From the NCBI RefSeq assembly GCF_036898095.1, contig NC_090768.1, positions 50,151,465-50,215,464 on the forward strand: a stretch of DNA of 64,000 nt. The letters run 5' to 3'. The notes below the pieces were generated by a model. It was not told where the DNA came from, ran no database searches, and saw nothing but the letters and a program-made list of their open reading frames with translations. The translations under genes and the position numbers were made by a program. The DNA is from Palaemon carinicauda. Taxonomy: Eukaryota > Arthropoda > Malacostraca > Decapoda > Palaemonidae. Positions 10,901 to 23,400 of this stretch are shown piece by piece (position 1 is the first letter of the stretch; each line of letters begins with the position of its first letter).

Positions 10901-13900
10901 ATCGCGCGAGCCCCAGCGCGACCCCCGTTCTCGCCTGGTTCCGCAGCTCGTGCCTGCGACAGGGACGCGTACTTCCAGATCGCCATCTGGATCGCCACCG
11001 CGAAAGCGCAGGTCTCTCACCCAGGACCAGGAAGAGTCGTCGGAGAGGTCTAGGCAACATTCTTTCCTTTCTTCTTTACAGGTAGGCCCCGTTGCGTCCT
11101 CTCCGAAAGATCAAGCGATCCCCTTCCTTCCAGCGGGGATTACGGACACTGCGTCCGTCACCCGTCAGTCTTGGTTTGGTCACCTGATGAAAGCGGTGGT
11201 GCAGGCTGTGAAGCCAGCCCTCGCTGATCTGGGACTCAAGCCAAGGACAGACTCGCCCCGCTGAAGAGAAGGAGAGGAGTGGACTTCTCCCAGGAAGAAG
11301 TTGGCTCCTAAGAGGTCCGCCAGGAAGGCTCCATCCCCTTCGCGGTCATTTTCTCCTTCTCCTGTGGACGAAGCTTTTCCGTCCTCAGGAGAGTCCAGCG
11401 AGGCGAGGGCCTCTCCCACGGCACCAATGGGAGAAACCCCACCTCGAGGAAGAGAAACGTCTCGCGTGGAAGGTTCCTTCCAGACCTCTTTGCTGGAGTC
11501 CTGTATCCCGCCCAGTAGGGAACCCAAGGACTCAAAAGACAATTCCTAAGTCGTCTTCGCGGATTCTTCCATAGCCAACCAGACCCCGGAAGAACGTCCA
11601 CGTATCTCCCCAAGAAGAGCCTCTGGGGACGGGAGACTTAGCTGCCAGTCCACAGGGAGGAGAGCAGCATGAGTCTGAGCATGCCTTCTGGCAGGTCTTA
11701 AATCTGATGAGGCAACTCAACAGGTTCAAGGACCCGGAGATCGCCCCTCCCGAAGGCAAGGATACGGTCCTAGACCAAGTCTATGGTACCCAGAAAGTCC
11801 AAGGGCCAGCGCGGCTTTGCCTTGGTCCCAGGGGGTGAAGAGTGCCAGAGACAAGGTCGAAGCTCGGCTCTCGGATCTCGCCTCCTCCAGCAGTTCCTCT
11901 GCCGGGAACAGACTCCTCCCACCTCCTCGTTTACAGCAGAGGATGTATTTTGAGATCATGGGGGAGTCCAGCCTAGCTCTTCCCCTCCACCACTCGGTGG
12001 AAGAGCTCACAAGGGGAACTCCGCTTGAGAAGCTCTTCTCCCGGCAGGTGACATTCTCGGCTTCGGAGATCCTGAGCCAGGAGAAGGTCGCGAAGTGTGC
12101 CATGCAGGCCACTTCGTGGCTGGACGTCTGGCTAGGTTCTCTGGGCATCCTATTGCGCTCCGAGGACTTGTCTAAGGAGAGCATTAGGAAGGTCCTGGAG
12201 ACCTTCCTCCTCTCGGGCACTCGCTCCATCGAGTTCCTGGCCCACCAGGTTACCAACCTGTGGGCCAACTCGATCTTGAAGCGTCGTGATGCGGTGACCG
12301 AGAAGTTCTTGAAGCGTCGTGATGCGGTGACCGAGAAGTTCCATCCGAAGGTCCCCGCCGTGGATGTCTGCAGGCTCAGACACTCCTCCATCCTTGGAGG
12401 AAGCTTGTTTGAGCCCAAGGACGTGGAACGCACAGCTGAGAGGTGGAGGAAGTTGAACCAGGATTCGCTCCTCCAAAGGGCCCTCACATCTCGGCCCTAC
12501 AAGCCTCCAGCTCCGCAACAACATCAACAGCAGCCTCGCAGGACACCGGAGCAGGCTCCGGCAGCTAAGACGAAGGTGTCTAAGCCTCAGCCCTTTCCTG
12601 TCAAGGACAAGAGGGGTGGTAAGTCCTCCAGGGGAGGCAAAACTCCTAGAGGGAGCGGCCGTGGCCGTAAACGCTAGGAGTGGCAGTCCCCCCGCGTGTC
12701 CACCTGTGGGGGGATGCCTACAAAGTTGCGTGCACAGGTGGCAGCAACATGGGGCCAATTCTTGGACGGTCTCTATGATCGGCCAAGGTTATCGCGTCCC
12801 ATTCACAACATCTCAACCTCCCCTGATAGCGAACCCAGTGTCGTTGAGCTCCTATGCCATGGGATCGGCAAAGGGGCTGGACCTTCGGGCGGAAGTCGAG
12901 ACCATGCTCAAGAAGGATGCTCTCCAAGAGGTCGTCGACGGCTCCCCAGGCTTCTTCAGTCGACTCTTTCTTGTAAGGAAGGCATCTGGAGGCTGGAGAC
13001 CCGTCATCGATCTCTCAGCTCTGAACAAGTTTGTCAAGCAAACTTTGTTCAGCATGGAGACAGCGGACACGGTCAGACTTGCAGTGAGACCACAAGACTT
13101 CATGTGCACACTGGACCTGAAGGACGCGTACTTCCAGATCCCAATCCATCCGTCTTCCAGGAAGTACTTGAGATTCAGCCTAGACAGCAAGACCTACCAG
13201 TTCAAGGTACTGTGTTTCGGTCTCTCCACAGCACCTCAGGTGTTCACCAGAGTGTTCACCCTGATTTCGTCATGGGCGCACAGGAACGGCATCCGTCTCC
13301 TCCGATATCTGGATGACTGGCTGATCCTGGCAGACTCAGAGTCGACCCTTCTTCGACACCGAGACAGGCTTCTGGGACTTTGCCAAGATCTGGGGATCAT
13401 GGTAAATCTTTAGAAGTCCTCTCTGCAGCCGTCCCAGCGACTGGTTTATCTAGGCATGTTATTAGACACCAATCTCCACAAAGCCTTTCCATCAGACGAC
13501 AGGATAGCAGGGCTGAGAAGGGTGGCAGAACCCTTCCTCAGGCGGGAAGAGCTTCCAGGCCAATCATGGTTACGTCTTTTAGGTCACCTAGCCTCCCTGG
13601 CCCATCTGGTCCCGAACGGCCGTCTCAGGATGAGATCCCTGCAATGGCGGCTCAAGTCCAGGTGGAGTCAGGGCTCCGATTCCCCGGACTCTCTGGTCCC
13701 TATAGGACCCACGGAACAGGCGAACCTGCGGTGGTGGCTGATCGACGGAAACCTACGAAAGGGAGTGGATCTTCTCGTCCTTCCCCCCGGATTTGACGCT
13801 GTTTTCGGACGCGTCAAAAAAGGGTGGGGGCCCACATTCTCATCCAGAGGGTCTCAGGCCTTTGGTCAGAATCAGAAAAGTACCTACACATCAACCTGCT

Positions 13901-16900
13901 AGAAATGAAGGCCGTGTATCTGGCTCTTCAACGGTTCCAACGGACCCTGGCGGGCCACTCCGTGGTGGTGATGAGCGACAACACCACAGTAGTGGCTTAT
14001 ATCAACAAGCAGGGAGGTACCTTTTCACAACAGCTATCCCATCTTGCAGTAGAGATTCTGAGGTGGTCCGAAGTCCACTCGATAACACTATCAGCTCGCT
14101 TCATTCCTGGCAAGAGGAATGTGCTCGCCGACAGTCTGAGCAGGGCACCTCAGATAGTGAATACAGAGTGGTCTTTGGATCCTCAGATAGCCAACAAAGT
14201 CCTGACTTTGTGGGGTTCCCCGACGGTGGACCTGTTCGCGACAGCCTTGAATTTCAAGCTACCTCTGTACTGCTCCCCAGTCCCGGACCCCAAGGCTCTC
14301 TGGCAAGATGCTTTCCAACAGCGGTGGGACAACATCGATGTGTACGCCTTCCCACCGTTCTGTCTGATGAGAAGGGTGCTCAACAGGACCAGACTATTGG
14401 TCAACGTGTCTATGACCCTGATAGCTCCGCTATGGCATCACGTGGAATGGTTCCCGGAACTTCCGAGAGAACTTCCCCCACGACACGAGCTACTCAGACA
14501 GCCACATTGCAACATCTTCCACAAAGCCGTAGCCTCGCTTCAGTTTCACGCCTGGAGACTATCCAGCGTATCCTCACGGAGAGAGGCTTTTCGCAACAGG
14601 TTGCGGAAAGAATGTCTCGTCACCTGCGAAAGTCCTCCGCGGGAGTCTACCAGGCGAAGTGGAGAGTCTTCTGTGGTTGGTGTCGTGGGAGGGGTATCTC
14701 TCCACTCGATGCCACTATTCCAGCAATAGCGGAGTTCCTTGTGTATTTGCGGGAAGAAATGCGCCTTTCGGTCTCGGCGGTGAAAGGCTATCGCTCAGCC
14801 TTAAGTCTGGCCTTTAGGCTGAAAGGAGTAGACATTTCTTCCTCGCTAGAACTCTCTTTACTCATACGTAGCTATGAGCTTACCTGCTCTCAGTCGGAAG
14901 TGAGACCTCCTCCATGGAACGTGGTTCGGGTTCCCAGGGCTCTGAAGAGACCTCCCTTCGAACCATTACGCCAGGCCTCTGATCGCCACCTGACTTGGAA
15001 GACGGCTTTCCTACTCGCGTTGGCCTCTGCCAAACGAGTTAGTGAACTTCATGGTCTCTCATACGACATCGCCCATTCAAGGGGATGGGGGGAGGTAACG
15101 TTCAGGTTCGTCCCTGAGTTTGTTGCCAAGACTCAGAACCCTGGAGTGCCGGACCCACGGTTCGACTCCTTCAGGGTCACGAGTCTCCGTTCTGTAACAA
15201 GTGACCCAGACCATCTGCTATTATGCCCAGTGAGGAGTCTGAGGCGGTACTTAAAGAGGACAGCTGCAGTTCGTCCCCGCGTGCAAGCGTTGTTTGTAAG
15301 CACAGGAAGGACTAAGAGGAGGGTCACCAAGAACACCATATCGGCTTGGATTCGAAGGGTCATCCATCACGCCTTGAATCCTGCCCCTCCTCCGTCACGT
15401 CGCCCTAGAGCACACGACGTCAGGGGCATCGCTACATCCCTGGCCTTTAAAAGAAACTTCTCTGTGACGCAGGTGCTACAAGCTGGGGTCTGGAAGCGTC
15501 AAACGACCTTCACAGCCCACTACCTGCAGGACGTGACCCACAGGAGCCTCGATACCTTTTCTATCGGCCCCGTGGTGGCTGCACAACAGCTGGTCTAACC
15601 TCAGGCTCCTCAATGGACAGGTAGCAGAAGGTTGAGGGCATTGTTACCCGGTCTTAGTCTGCGTGAATGAAAGAGTATGTCTGACCCTTACTTCTTTCTT
15701 CATCCTCCTCTCTCTTGGGGAAAGCAGCATCTTGGTCTCTGCATAGCTGACCTCAACCTCTGCAGGTAAACCATGCTCCCTTGTGTTCCTAGTATTAAGT
15801 TAATACTGTCGCGTCCCCCATACCCTGACGAGGTGGTATTGGGAACGTCCTAGCCTAGGATTCCATCTAAAGGACTCCAGGTCAACTTCCTAGGACGAGT
15901 CACACTCTTTCTCCACACACAAACTTATGTAGGCCACACGTTCTTTGCGGAGCAAGGAACTTGTGAGGTGCAGGGACTCCTTTTCTCTAGTGCTACTCAC
16001 TCGGATTCTGAGTCTCCGGGTAAAGCCAAAGCCAGTAAGGCTGGGGACTTTCCACCCTTCCTAAGGGGTAAGTCACCCTATGTAAATAGCATGGTTTGTA
16101 TTTCGGTTACGGAACAAATGACAAATTCGGAGATAATTTGTATTTTTCCTAACCATACAAACCTTAGCTATTTACACATATTTGCCTGCCAGCCCTGTCC
16201 CCATGAAGTCCTACCTCTAAGCAAAGTGAGCTTACCACACAGGTGTGTGAGAGGGCAGGGTAGCTAACTACCCTCCCTACCCCCCGCTAACTAGCGGTGG
16301 GGTAGTAAACCCTCGTTATAATTTGAATGGCTCGTCCTTTCAGCTACGCCAAAAATAATTACCCACTTCAAATAGCTAAGGTTTGTATAGTTAGGAAAAA
16401 TACAATTTTCAATATTAAACTTACCCGATAATCATGTAGCTGTCAACTCTGTTGCCCGACAGAATTCTATGGAGGGATACGCCAGCTATCACAATACTAG
16501 AAGGGGGTGTTCTTACCAGCGCCACCTGTGGCCAGGTACTCAAGTACTTCTTGTTGACACCTCCTCAATTATTCCTCTGTCGTGCTTCTGACAAGACGTT
16601 CTGGGATACGCTTATGTTCTTGGAGTATTTTCACGACTTTGGTGAAGTATTTCTCTTTGATTTCGGCTGTCGCTTTACTGGAAACTTCTATTTTAGCTTA
16701 GTTAGCTTTTGGAATTAATTTGATTATGTTTGGTGACGAAGAGAGTATGAACTCTCGTTCACCTTTCAATGGCCGACCCTTCCCTTAGACGGAAGTGTTG
16801 GTGTCTAAGAGAGTATAGACTCTCTTTCTTAATTTTGCTTAACAAAAGTTATAGATTTATTTTATATCTCTCCGCCTCTTATAGGCCTCTTCGATTAACT

Positions 16901-17359
16901 TCCTTTTATTATAAACTTATTAAAATTAATTTTTATATTTGTTTATATTCGACCTTCCTAATAGTAGGCGGTCTTTTCTTGGTACCGAAGTTAATTATCG
17001 TGAGCCCGTCATTTCGGTTTTACCTGTTTACATATTATGCTATTTTAAGGTCTTTGAAAGAATTTCTTTGATAGTCTCGTACTTTTTCAAAGTTGAACTA
17101 ACGTTTTGTTTGTCTCGGCAGTTGTTGACGTTCAGAACGTTTCAACTTGCACTCTATCGTTACGATAGAGAAAGAATGTTCACGGTTTCACATTGCAGTA
17201 AAGAGTAACCGTTTCTAGCGTTTTGTTCATTCTTTCTTAACTTAATGGTTTTGATCCTATTAAGGAACTTTTCTTTTTGGGAAATATTTCAGTTTTTTCC
17301 TTTAACAATAATATGTTTTAACGATATATATGATTGGGCTCTTCTCTCAGGTTCTAAGT

Positions 17360-17414
<55 letters not shown>

Positions 17415-20400
17415 CGGAGGGAGAAAGAGGATAAACGTTTCCCTCAAGCCTGCCAGGCGTACGAGTAACGTCGTTATCGTTTTGCTCTTATCCCTAGTCT
17501 CTTTAGGGGAAGAAACTAAACGTTTCTAGAGTGATCTAGTGTTTAGTCTCTTTCCAGCCACTGAATTTTCTTTCATTAGATTTTTCTGTTACATTGTAAT
17601 TCTGTTTTCGCAATTACTAACTTTTGAGAAGGATAGAATTGCGTGTTTCAGGTACAAACCACTTAAAGTTTCGAGTTCAGTGAAATAAGTGCAAACAGAA
17701 ATCAAAGTGATAAGTGATTAGCGCAAAGTATGTCAGTGTTATGCGTGAGGGTACTTTTGTGCGCGCCAGTCGTCCTCCCAGTCCGGGACCTCTTGCAAGC
17801 TCCCAAGCCCAGGGGAGAAGCAATGTCGAAGGGCATAAGGGTTCGGCAGGCCTTGATCGGCGCACAGAAGTATCCTCGGTGGTTGTGGGCGTGTCTTACC
17901 GAGACCGTCACTCCCACCCGCAGACGATTGAGCCCTTATTTTGCTCGTCTGCAGAAGAGATTTAGAGGAGAAAATAAAGGCAGAGTTACGCTGGTCTCAG
18001 GTCTCAAGACCTCTTAAACGTAAAGTCCAGACCTATGCCAGACGTACGAAGTGAGTGTCGTGCTGAGAGTGTTGCACCTCCTCCTCCTCCTGCACCGGTG
18101 GTGCACCAACCGCCTGCACCCGTTCAGCCTGTGCTGCACCCGCCTGCACCGGTGGTGCACCTACCGGCTGCACCCGTTCAGCCTGTGCTGCACCCGCCTG
18201 CACTCGCTGCACCCAGTCGCAGCACCATCTGCCAGGCGTACGATGTTGTAGACTCTACTACAGTCCATGCAAGCACAGCTTTCGGACCTGTTGTGTGAGT
18301 GTCGGGCTGAGAGTGTTGCACCTCCCCTGCACCCGTTCAGCCTGTGCTCAACCCGCCTGCACTAGCTGCACCCAGTAGCAGCACCATCTGCCAGGCGTAC
18401 GATGTTGTAGACTCTACTACAGTCCATGCAAGCACAGCTTTCGGACCTGTTGTGTGAGTGTCGGGCTGAGAGTGTTGCACCTCCCCTGCACCCTTTCAGC
18501 CTGTGCTCAACCCGCCTGCACTCGCTGCACCCAGTCGCAGCACCATCTGCCAGGCGTACGATGTTGTAGACTCTACTACAGTCCATGCAAGCACAGCTTT
18601 CGGACCTGTTGTGTGAGTGTCGGGCTGAGAGTGTTGCACCTCCCCTGCACCCGTTCAGCCTGTGCTCAACCCGCCTGCACTAGCTGCACCCAGTAGCAGC
18701 ACCATCTGCCAGGCGTACGATGTTGTAGACTCTACTACAGTCCATGCAAGCACAGCTTTCGGACCTGTTGTGTGAGTGTCGGGCTGAGAGTGTTGCACCT
18801 CCCCTGCACCCTTTCAGCCTGTGCTCAACCCGCCTGCACTCGCTGCACCCAGTCGCAGCACCATCTGCCAGGCGTACGATGTTGAACCTCTTTCTGTGTT
18901 CGCTGTTCCCAGTGTTGTTCAGCCTCAGCCTTCTTTAAGGCAACCTTCGGTTTGGGATCAGGAGGATTACCCCACTCTTCCTCCTCCTCCCCTGGCTGCT
19001 CCACCGGTGGTGCAACTCTCGGTGGAGGTACAACCTCTTCCACCTGTGAGTCAGTCTCCTCAGCTGCTGCACCGAGCTCAACCCGTGCATCCTGATCCTG
19101 CGCCTCAAACACCTCTGCTTGCGGGAACTTTACCTTGTTCTGCGCAACCTCGGTCTCTTCACGCTCCACTCATACCACAGGAACAGGAACTTTCTGCACC
19201 TTCCACTGTTGTTGTTCCAGCTCGTTCTGACTCTGCTGTTCAGCATACCTTACCTCCATTTTCTAACCATGGCAAAAATATGAATCATGAGTTATGAATG
19301 TAAGGTAAACATTATGTTGATTTTTTAACCCCATGCAAGCATGCATAAAGCACTCTAGCACTGGTCATGGAATTTCTGAGAAATGTTAAACGCCATGCAC
19401 ACGCTCTGCTTTCCTTACAGCAGGCTCTGCTTACAGCAGGCTCTGCTTACTACATGCTCAGCATTCAGCATGCTCTGCATTCAGCATGCTCTGCATACAA
19501 CATGCTCTGCATACAGCATGCTCTGCTTTCAGCATGCTATGCATACAACATGCTCTACATACAGCATGCTCTGCATACAGCATACTCTGCATTCATCATG
19601 CTCTGCATACCTTACCGCATGCTTCTCAACATATCTTGGGTTGTTGCCAACTCACTAGACTGTCAAGCAGTTTCATAACGTTGCCTTCTAGTCTGCTGCT
19701 TTTGCACCAGTGAACCCTCACTCAGAGAACTTAGCTTTTCTAGGATAAGGTCCCTGTAGATGAGAAAGTTCTTTTCTCCCTCCTTCTGATATTTCCTTGA
19801 GGACTCTGTCATTTGGAGGGAGCCTTTAGCTGCATAACCTCTTATGGACTTTTATTTAAGCATAACATGCTTACAGGGAAGGTAATGGTTCCACTTCAGC
19901 CGCTAATCCCGTCTGTTACCACACCTGCTCCCATAGACCTTGAGCTGTGTTGCATGACATGCAGTCCAAGCTTAGTCCTTGTTAGAGGATTTTTGTTTAC
20001 GGAGTCAATGTGTCACGGGGAAGACGTTCAACAACCAACAGAAGGGACTTGTTGTGACGCAGTGCGGCAACCTCAGCAACCCGTTAAGGAGTTGTCTGTA
20101 CGACCCAGATAGTCTAGACAGATTCGGGTTGTCACTGTACTTCCTCGCTTGCCCATGATTGTCAGTTTACAGACTGTGCAGCAGTATCATGATCTTGTGT
20201 CCGGCTCCGTCAGACGACTGGCTTTTAAGAGCTCCCACAAGTCGTCGCTGTCTGGAGATTTTCAAATGGACTATGGATCTGACCAAGGAACTGGGCCTCC
20301 TGGTCAATTTTGAGGAGTCTCAGCTCGTTCCATCCCAGACCATTGTTTCCTTGGGTATGGATCTTCAGAGTCGAGCTTTTTGGACTTGTCCGTCGGCCCC

Positions 20401-23400
20401 AAGGATCTTCCAAGCCCTAGAATGCATCCAGAGCATGCTGAGAAGGAACCGATGCTTAGTCAGGCAGGGGATGAGTCTAACAGGGACACTTTCATCGCTG
20501 GCCCTGTTCATCGAGTTAGGGAGACTCCACCTCCGCCCCCTTCAGTATCATCTAGCTGCTCACTGGATAAAGGACATGACGCTAGAGACGGGCTCAGTTC
20601 CTGTTTCCGAAGAGATGAGGTCTACTCTAATGTGGTGGAAGAACAGCATTCTTCTCAAGGAAGGTCTACCTTTGGCTGTTCAGACCCCCGACCACCGTCT
20701 CTTCTCGGACGCATCGGACACGGGCTGGGGTGCGACACTGGACGGACAGGAATGCTCGGGAACATGGAATCAGGAGCAAAGGACACTTCACATCTATTGC
20801 AAGGAGTTGTTGGCAGTTCATCTGGCCTTGATAAACTTCAAGTCCCTCCAGCTTACAAGGTGGTGGAGGTGAACTCCGACTACACCACAGCCTTGGCTTA
20901 CATCTCCAAGCAGAGAGGGACTCATTCGAGGAAGTTGTTCAAGATCGCAAGGGACCTCCTCATTTGGTCAAAGATCGAAAGCTCACGCTGGTAACGAGGC
21001 TCATTCAGGGCGATATGAATGTCATGGCAGATCGCCTCAGCCGTAAGGGTCAGGTCTTCCCCACAGAGTGGACCCTTCACAAGAATGTTTGCAGCAGACT
21101 TTGGGCCCTGTGGGGTCTGCCAACCATAGTTCTATTCGCTACCTCGATGACCAAGAAGCTCCTCTTGTATTGTTCTCCGATTCCAGACCCAACAGCAGTT
21201 CGCGTGGATGCCTTTCTGCTGGATTGGTCCCATCTCAACCTGTATGCATTCCCGCCGTTCAAGATTGTCAACAGGGTACTTCAGAAGTTCGCCTCTCACA
21301 AAGGGACACGGTTGACGTTGGTTGCTCCCCTCTGACCCGCGAGAGAAGGGTTCACCGAGGTACTGCAATGGCTGGTCGACGTTTCCCAGGACTCTTCCTC
21401 CTAGAGTGGACCTTCTGCGTCAACCTCACGTAAAGAAGGTACACCCAAACCTCCACGCTCTTCGTCTGACTGCCTTCAGACTATCGAAAGTCTCTCTAGA
21501 ACTAGAGGCTTTTCGAAGGAGGCAGCCAGAACGATTGCCAGAGCAAGGACGACATCCACTCTCAGAGTCTATCAGTCTTAATGGGAAGTCTTCCGAAGCT
21601 GGTGCAAGGCCAATGCAGTTTTCCTCAACCAGTACCACTGTAACCCAGATTGCTGACTTCCTGTTACATCTAAGGAACGTAAAATCCCTATCAGCTCCTA
21701 CGATCAAGGGTTACAGAAGTATGTTGGCAGCGGTTTTCCGCCACAGAGGCTTGGATCTTTCCTCCAACAAAGATCTACAGGACCTCCTTAGGTCTTTTGA
21801 GACCTCAAAGGAACGTCGGTTGTCCACTCCAGGCTGGAATCTAGACGTGGTCCTAAGGTTCCTAATGTCATCAGGATTTGAACCGTTCCAATCAGCCTCT
21901 TTTAAGGACCTCACATTAGAAACTCTTTTCCTCGTGTGCTTAGCAACAGGTAAAAGAGTAAGTGAGATCCACGCCTTCAGCAGGAACATAGGTTTCACAT
22001 CTGAAACGGCTACATGTTCCTTGCGGCTCGGTTTTTTTTGGCTAAAACGAGCTTCCTTCCCGTCCTTGCCCTAAGTCGTTCGAGATCCCAAGCCTGTCCA
22101 ACATGGTGGGGAACGAACTAGAGAGAGTACTTTGCCCTGTTAGAGCTCTTAAGTACTATTTAAGAAGGTCAAAACCATTACGAGGACAATCAGAAGCCTT
22201 ATGGTGTGCTATCAAGAAGCCTTCTCTACCAATGTCTAAGAACTCAGTTTCTTACTACATCAGGCTTCTGATTAGAGAAGCAAATTCTCATCTGAAGGAA
22301 GAAGACCTTGCTTTGCTGAAGGTAAGGACACATGAAGTGAGAGCTGTGGCTACTTCAGTGGCCTTCAAACAGAACCGTTCTCTGCAGAGTGTTATGGATG
22401 CAACCTATTGGAGAAGCAAGTCAGTGTTCGCATCATTCTATCTCAAAGATGTCCAGTCTCTTTACGAGTACTGCTACACCCTGGGTCCATTCGTAGCAAC
22501 GAATGCAGTAGTAGGCGAGGGCTCAGCCACTACATTCCCATAATTCCATAACTTTTTAACCTTTCTCTTGAATACTTTTTATGGGTTGTTCGGTCGGCTA
22601 AGAAGCCTTCCACATCCTTGTTGATTTGGCGGGTGGTCAATTCTTTCTTGAGAAGCGCCGAGGTTAAAGGTTGTGATGAGGTCCTTTAGTATGGGTTGCA
22701 GCCCTGTATACTTTAGCACCTTTGGGTTGATTCAGCCTCCAAGAGGAACGCTGCGCTCAGTAAGGAAGACGAACTTAAAAAAGAGACAGAGTAACGGTTC
22801 AATTCGACTTCCTTACCAGGTACTTATTATTTCATTGTTATTTGAGATAACTGTTATATGAAATATGGGATACTTAGCTATCCTTTAATCTTGTACACTG
22901 GTTTTCACCCACCCCCCTGGGTGTGAATCAGCTACATGATTATCGGGTAAGTTTAATATTGAAAAATGTTATTTTCATTAGTAAAATAAATTTTTGAATA
23001 TACTTACCCGATAATCATGATTTAATTGACCCTCCCTTCCTCCCCATAGAGAACCAGTGGGACCGAGGAATAATTGAGGAGGTGTCAACAAGAAGTACTT
23101 GAGTACCTGGCCACAGGTGGCGCTGGTAAGAACACCCCCTTCTAGTATTGTGATAGCTGGCGTATCCCTCCATAGAATTCTGTCGGGCAACAGAGTTGAC
23201 AGCTACATGATTATCGGGTAAGTATATTCAAAAATTTATTTTACTAATGAAAATAACATATTATCTCCGAATTTGTCATTGTTAATTGAATTCTAGAATT
23301 TCAATCATACACAGAAGCCAATGCATTTGGGCCATTCAGTTATTAGTTTTTTCTATAGTTAGAGGGTTAAAACAAAACTAAGAATATGCTTATTTTATAT

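Larger units (their letters stand above)
8545..16405 (+). mobile_element. DIRS-like retrotransposon, element 1 (family I), decayed; last 21 bp at 23260-23280
   Basis: DIRS elements replicate through a circular DNA and integrate with a tyrosine recombinase instead of a DDE integrase. This one has a left inverted terminus (8545 to about 8720), a gag region, RT, RNase H, a methyltransferase-like domain, a YR, an ICR (16074-16175) and a right inverted terminus (about 16176-16405). The right terminus is split by element 2; its last 21 bp (ATTATCTCCGAATTTGTCAT and one T) lie at 23260-23280. The coding part is GC-rich compared with the AT-rich intron. Frameshifts and stops break gag and RT, but YR is open. 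Confidence 0.9.
16406..23259 (+). mobile_element. DIRS-like retrotransposon, element 2 (family II), internally deleted and nested in element 1
   Basis: The left terminus begins TTTTCAATATTAAACTTACC and is reversed at the right end (about 23068-23259). The ICR is 22929-23019. It belongs to the same family as element 4. The 5' part (about 16640-17700) does not match element 4 and has only a (GA)n tract. Gag is expanded by tandem repeats, and the RT fingers and palm up to the catalytic Asp are missing. The insertion site in element 1 (TACAA/ATTATCTCC) is intact when the element is removed, so no target duplication was made. Confidence 0.9.

Noticed and set aside
13793..15598. Crypton, phage integrase or prophage recombinase
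   Set aside because: Each YR follows RT/RNase H and Gag and sits between DIRS termini with an ICR, so these are DIRS retrotransposon genes.
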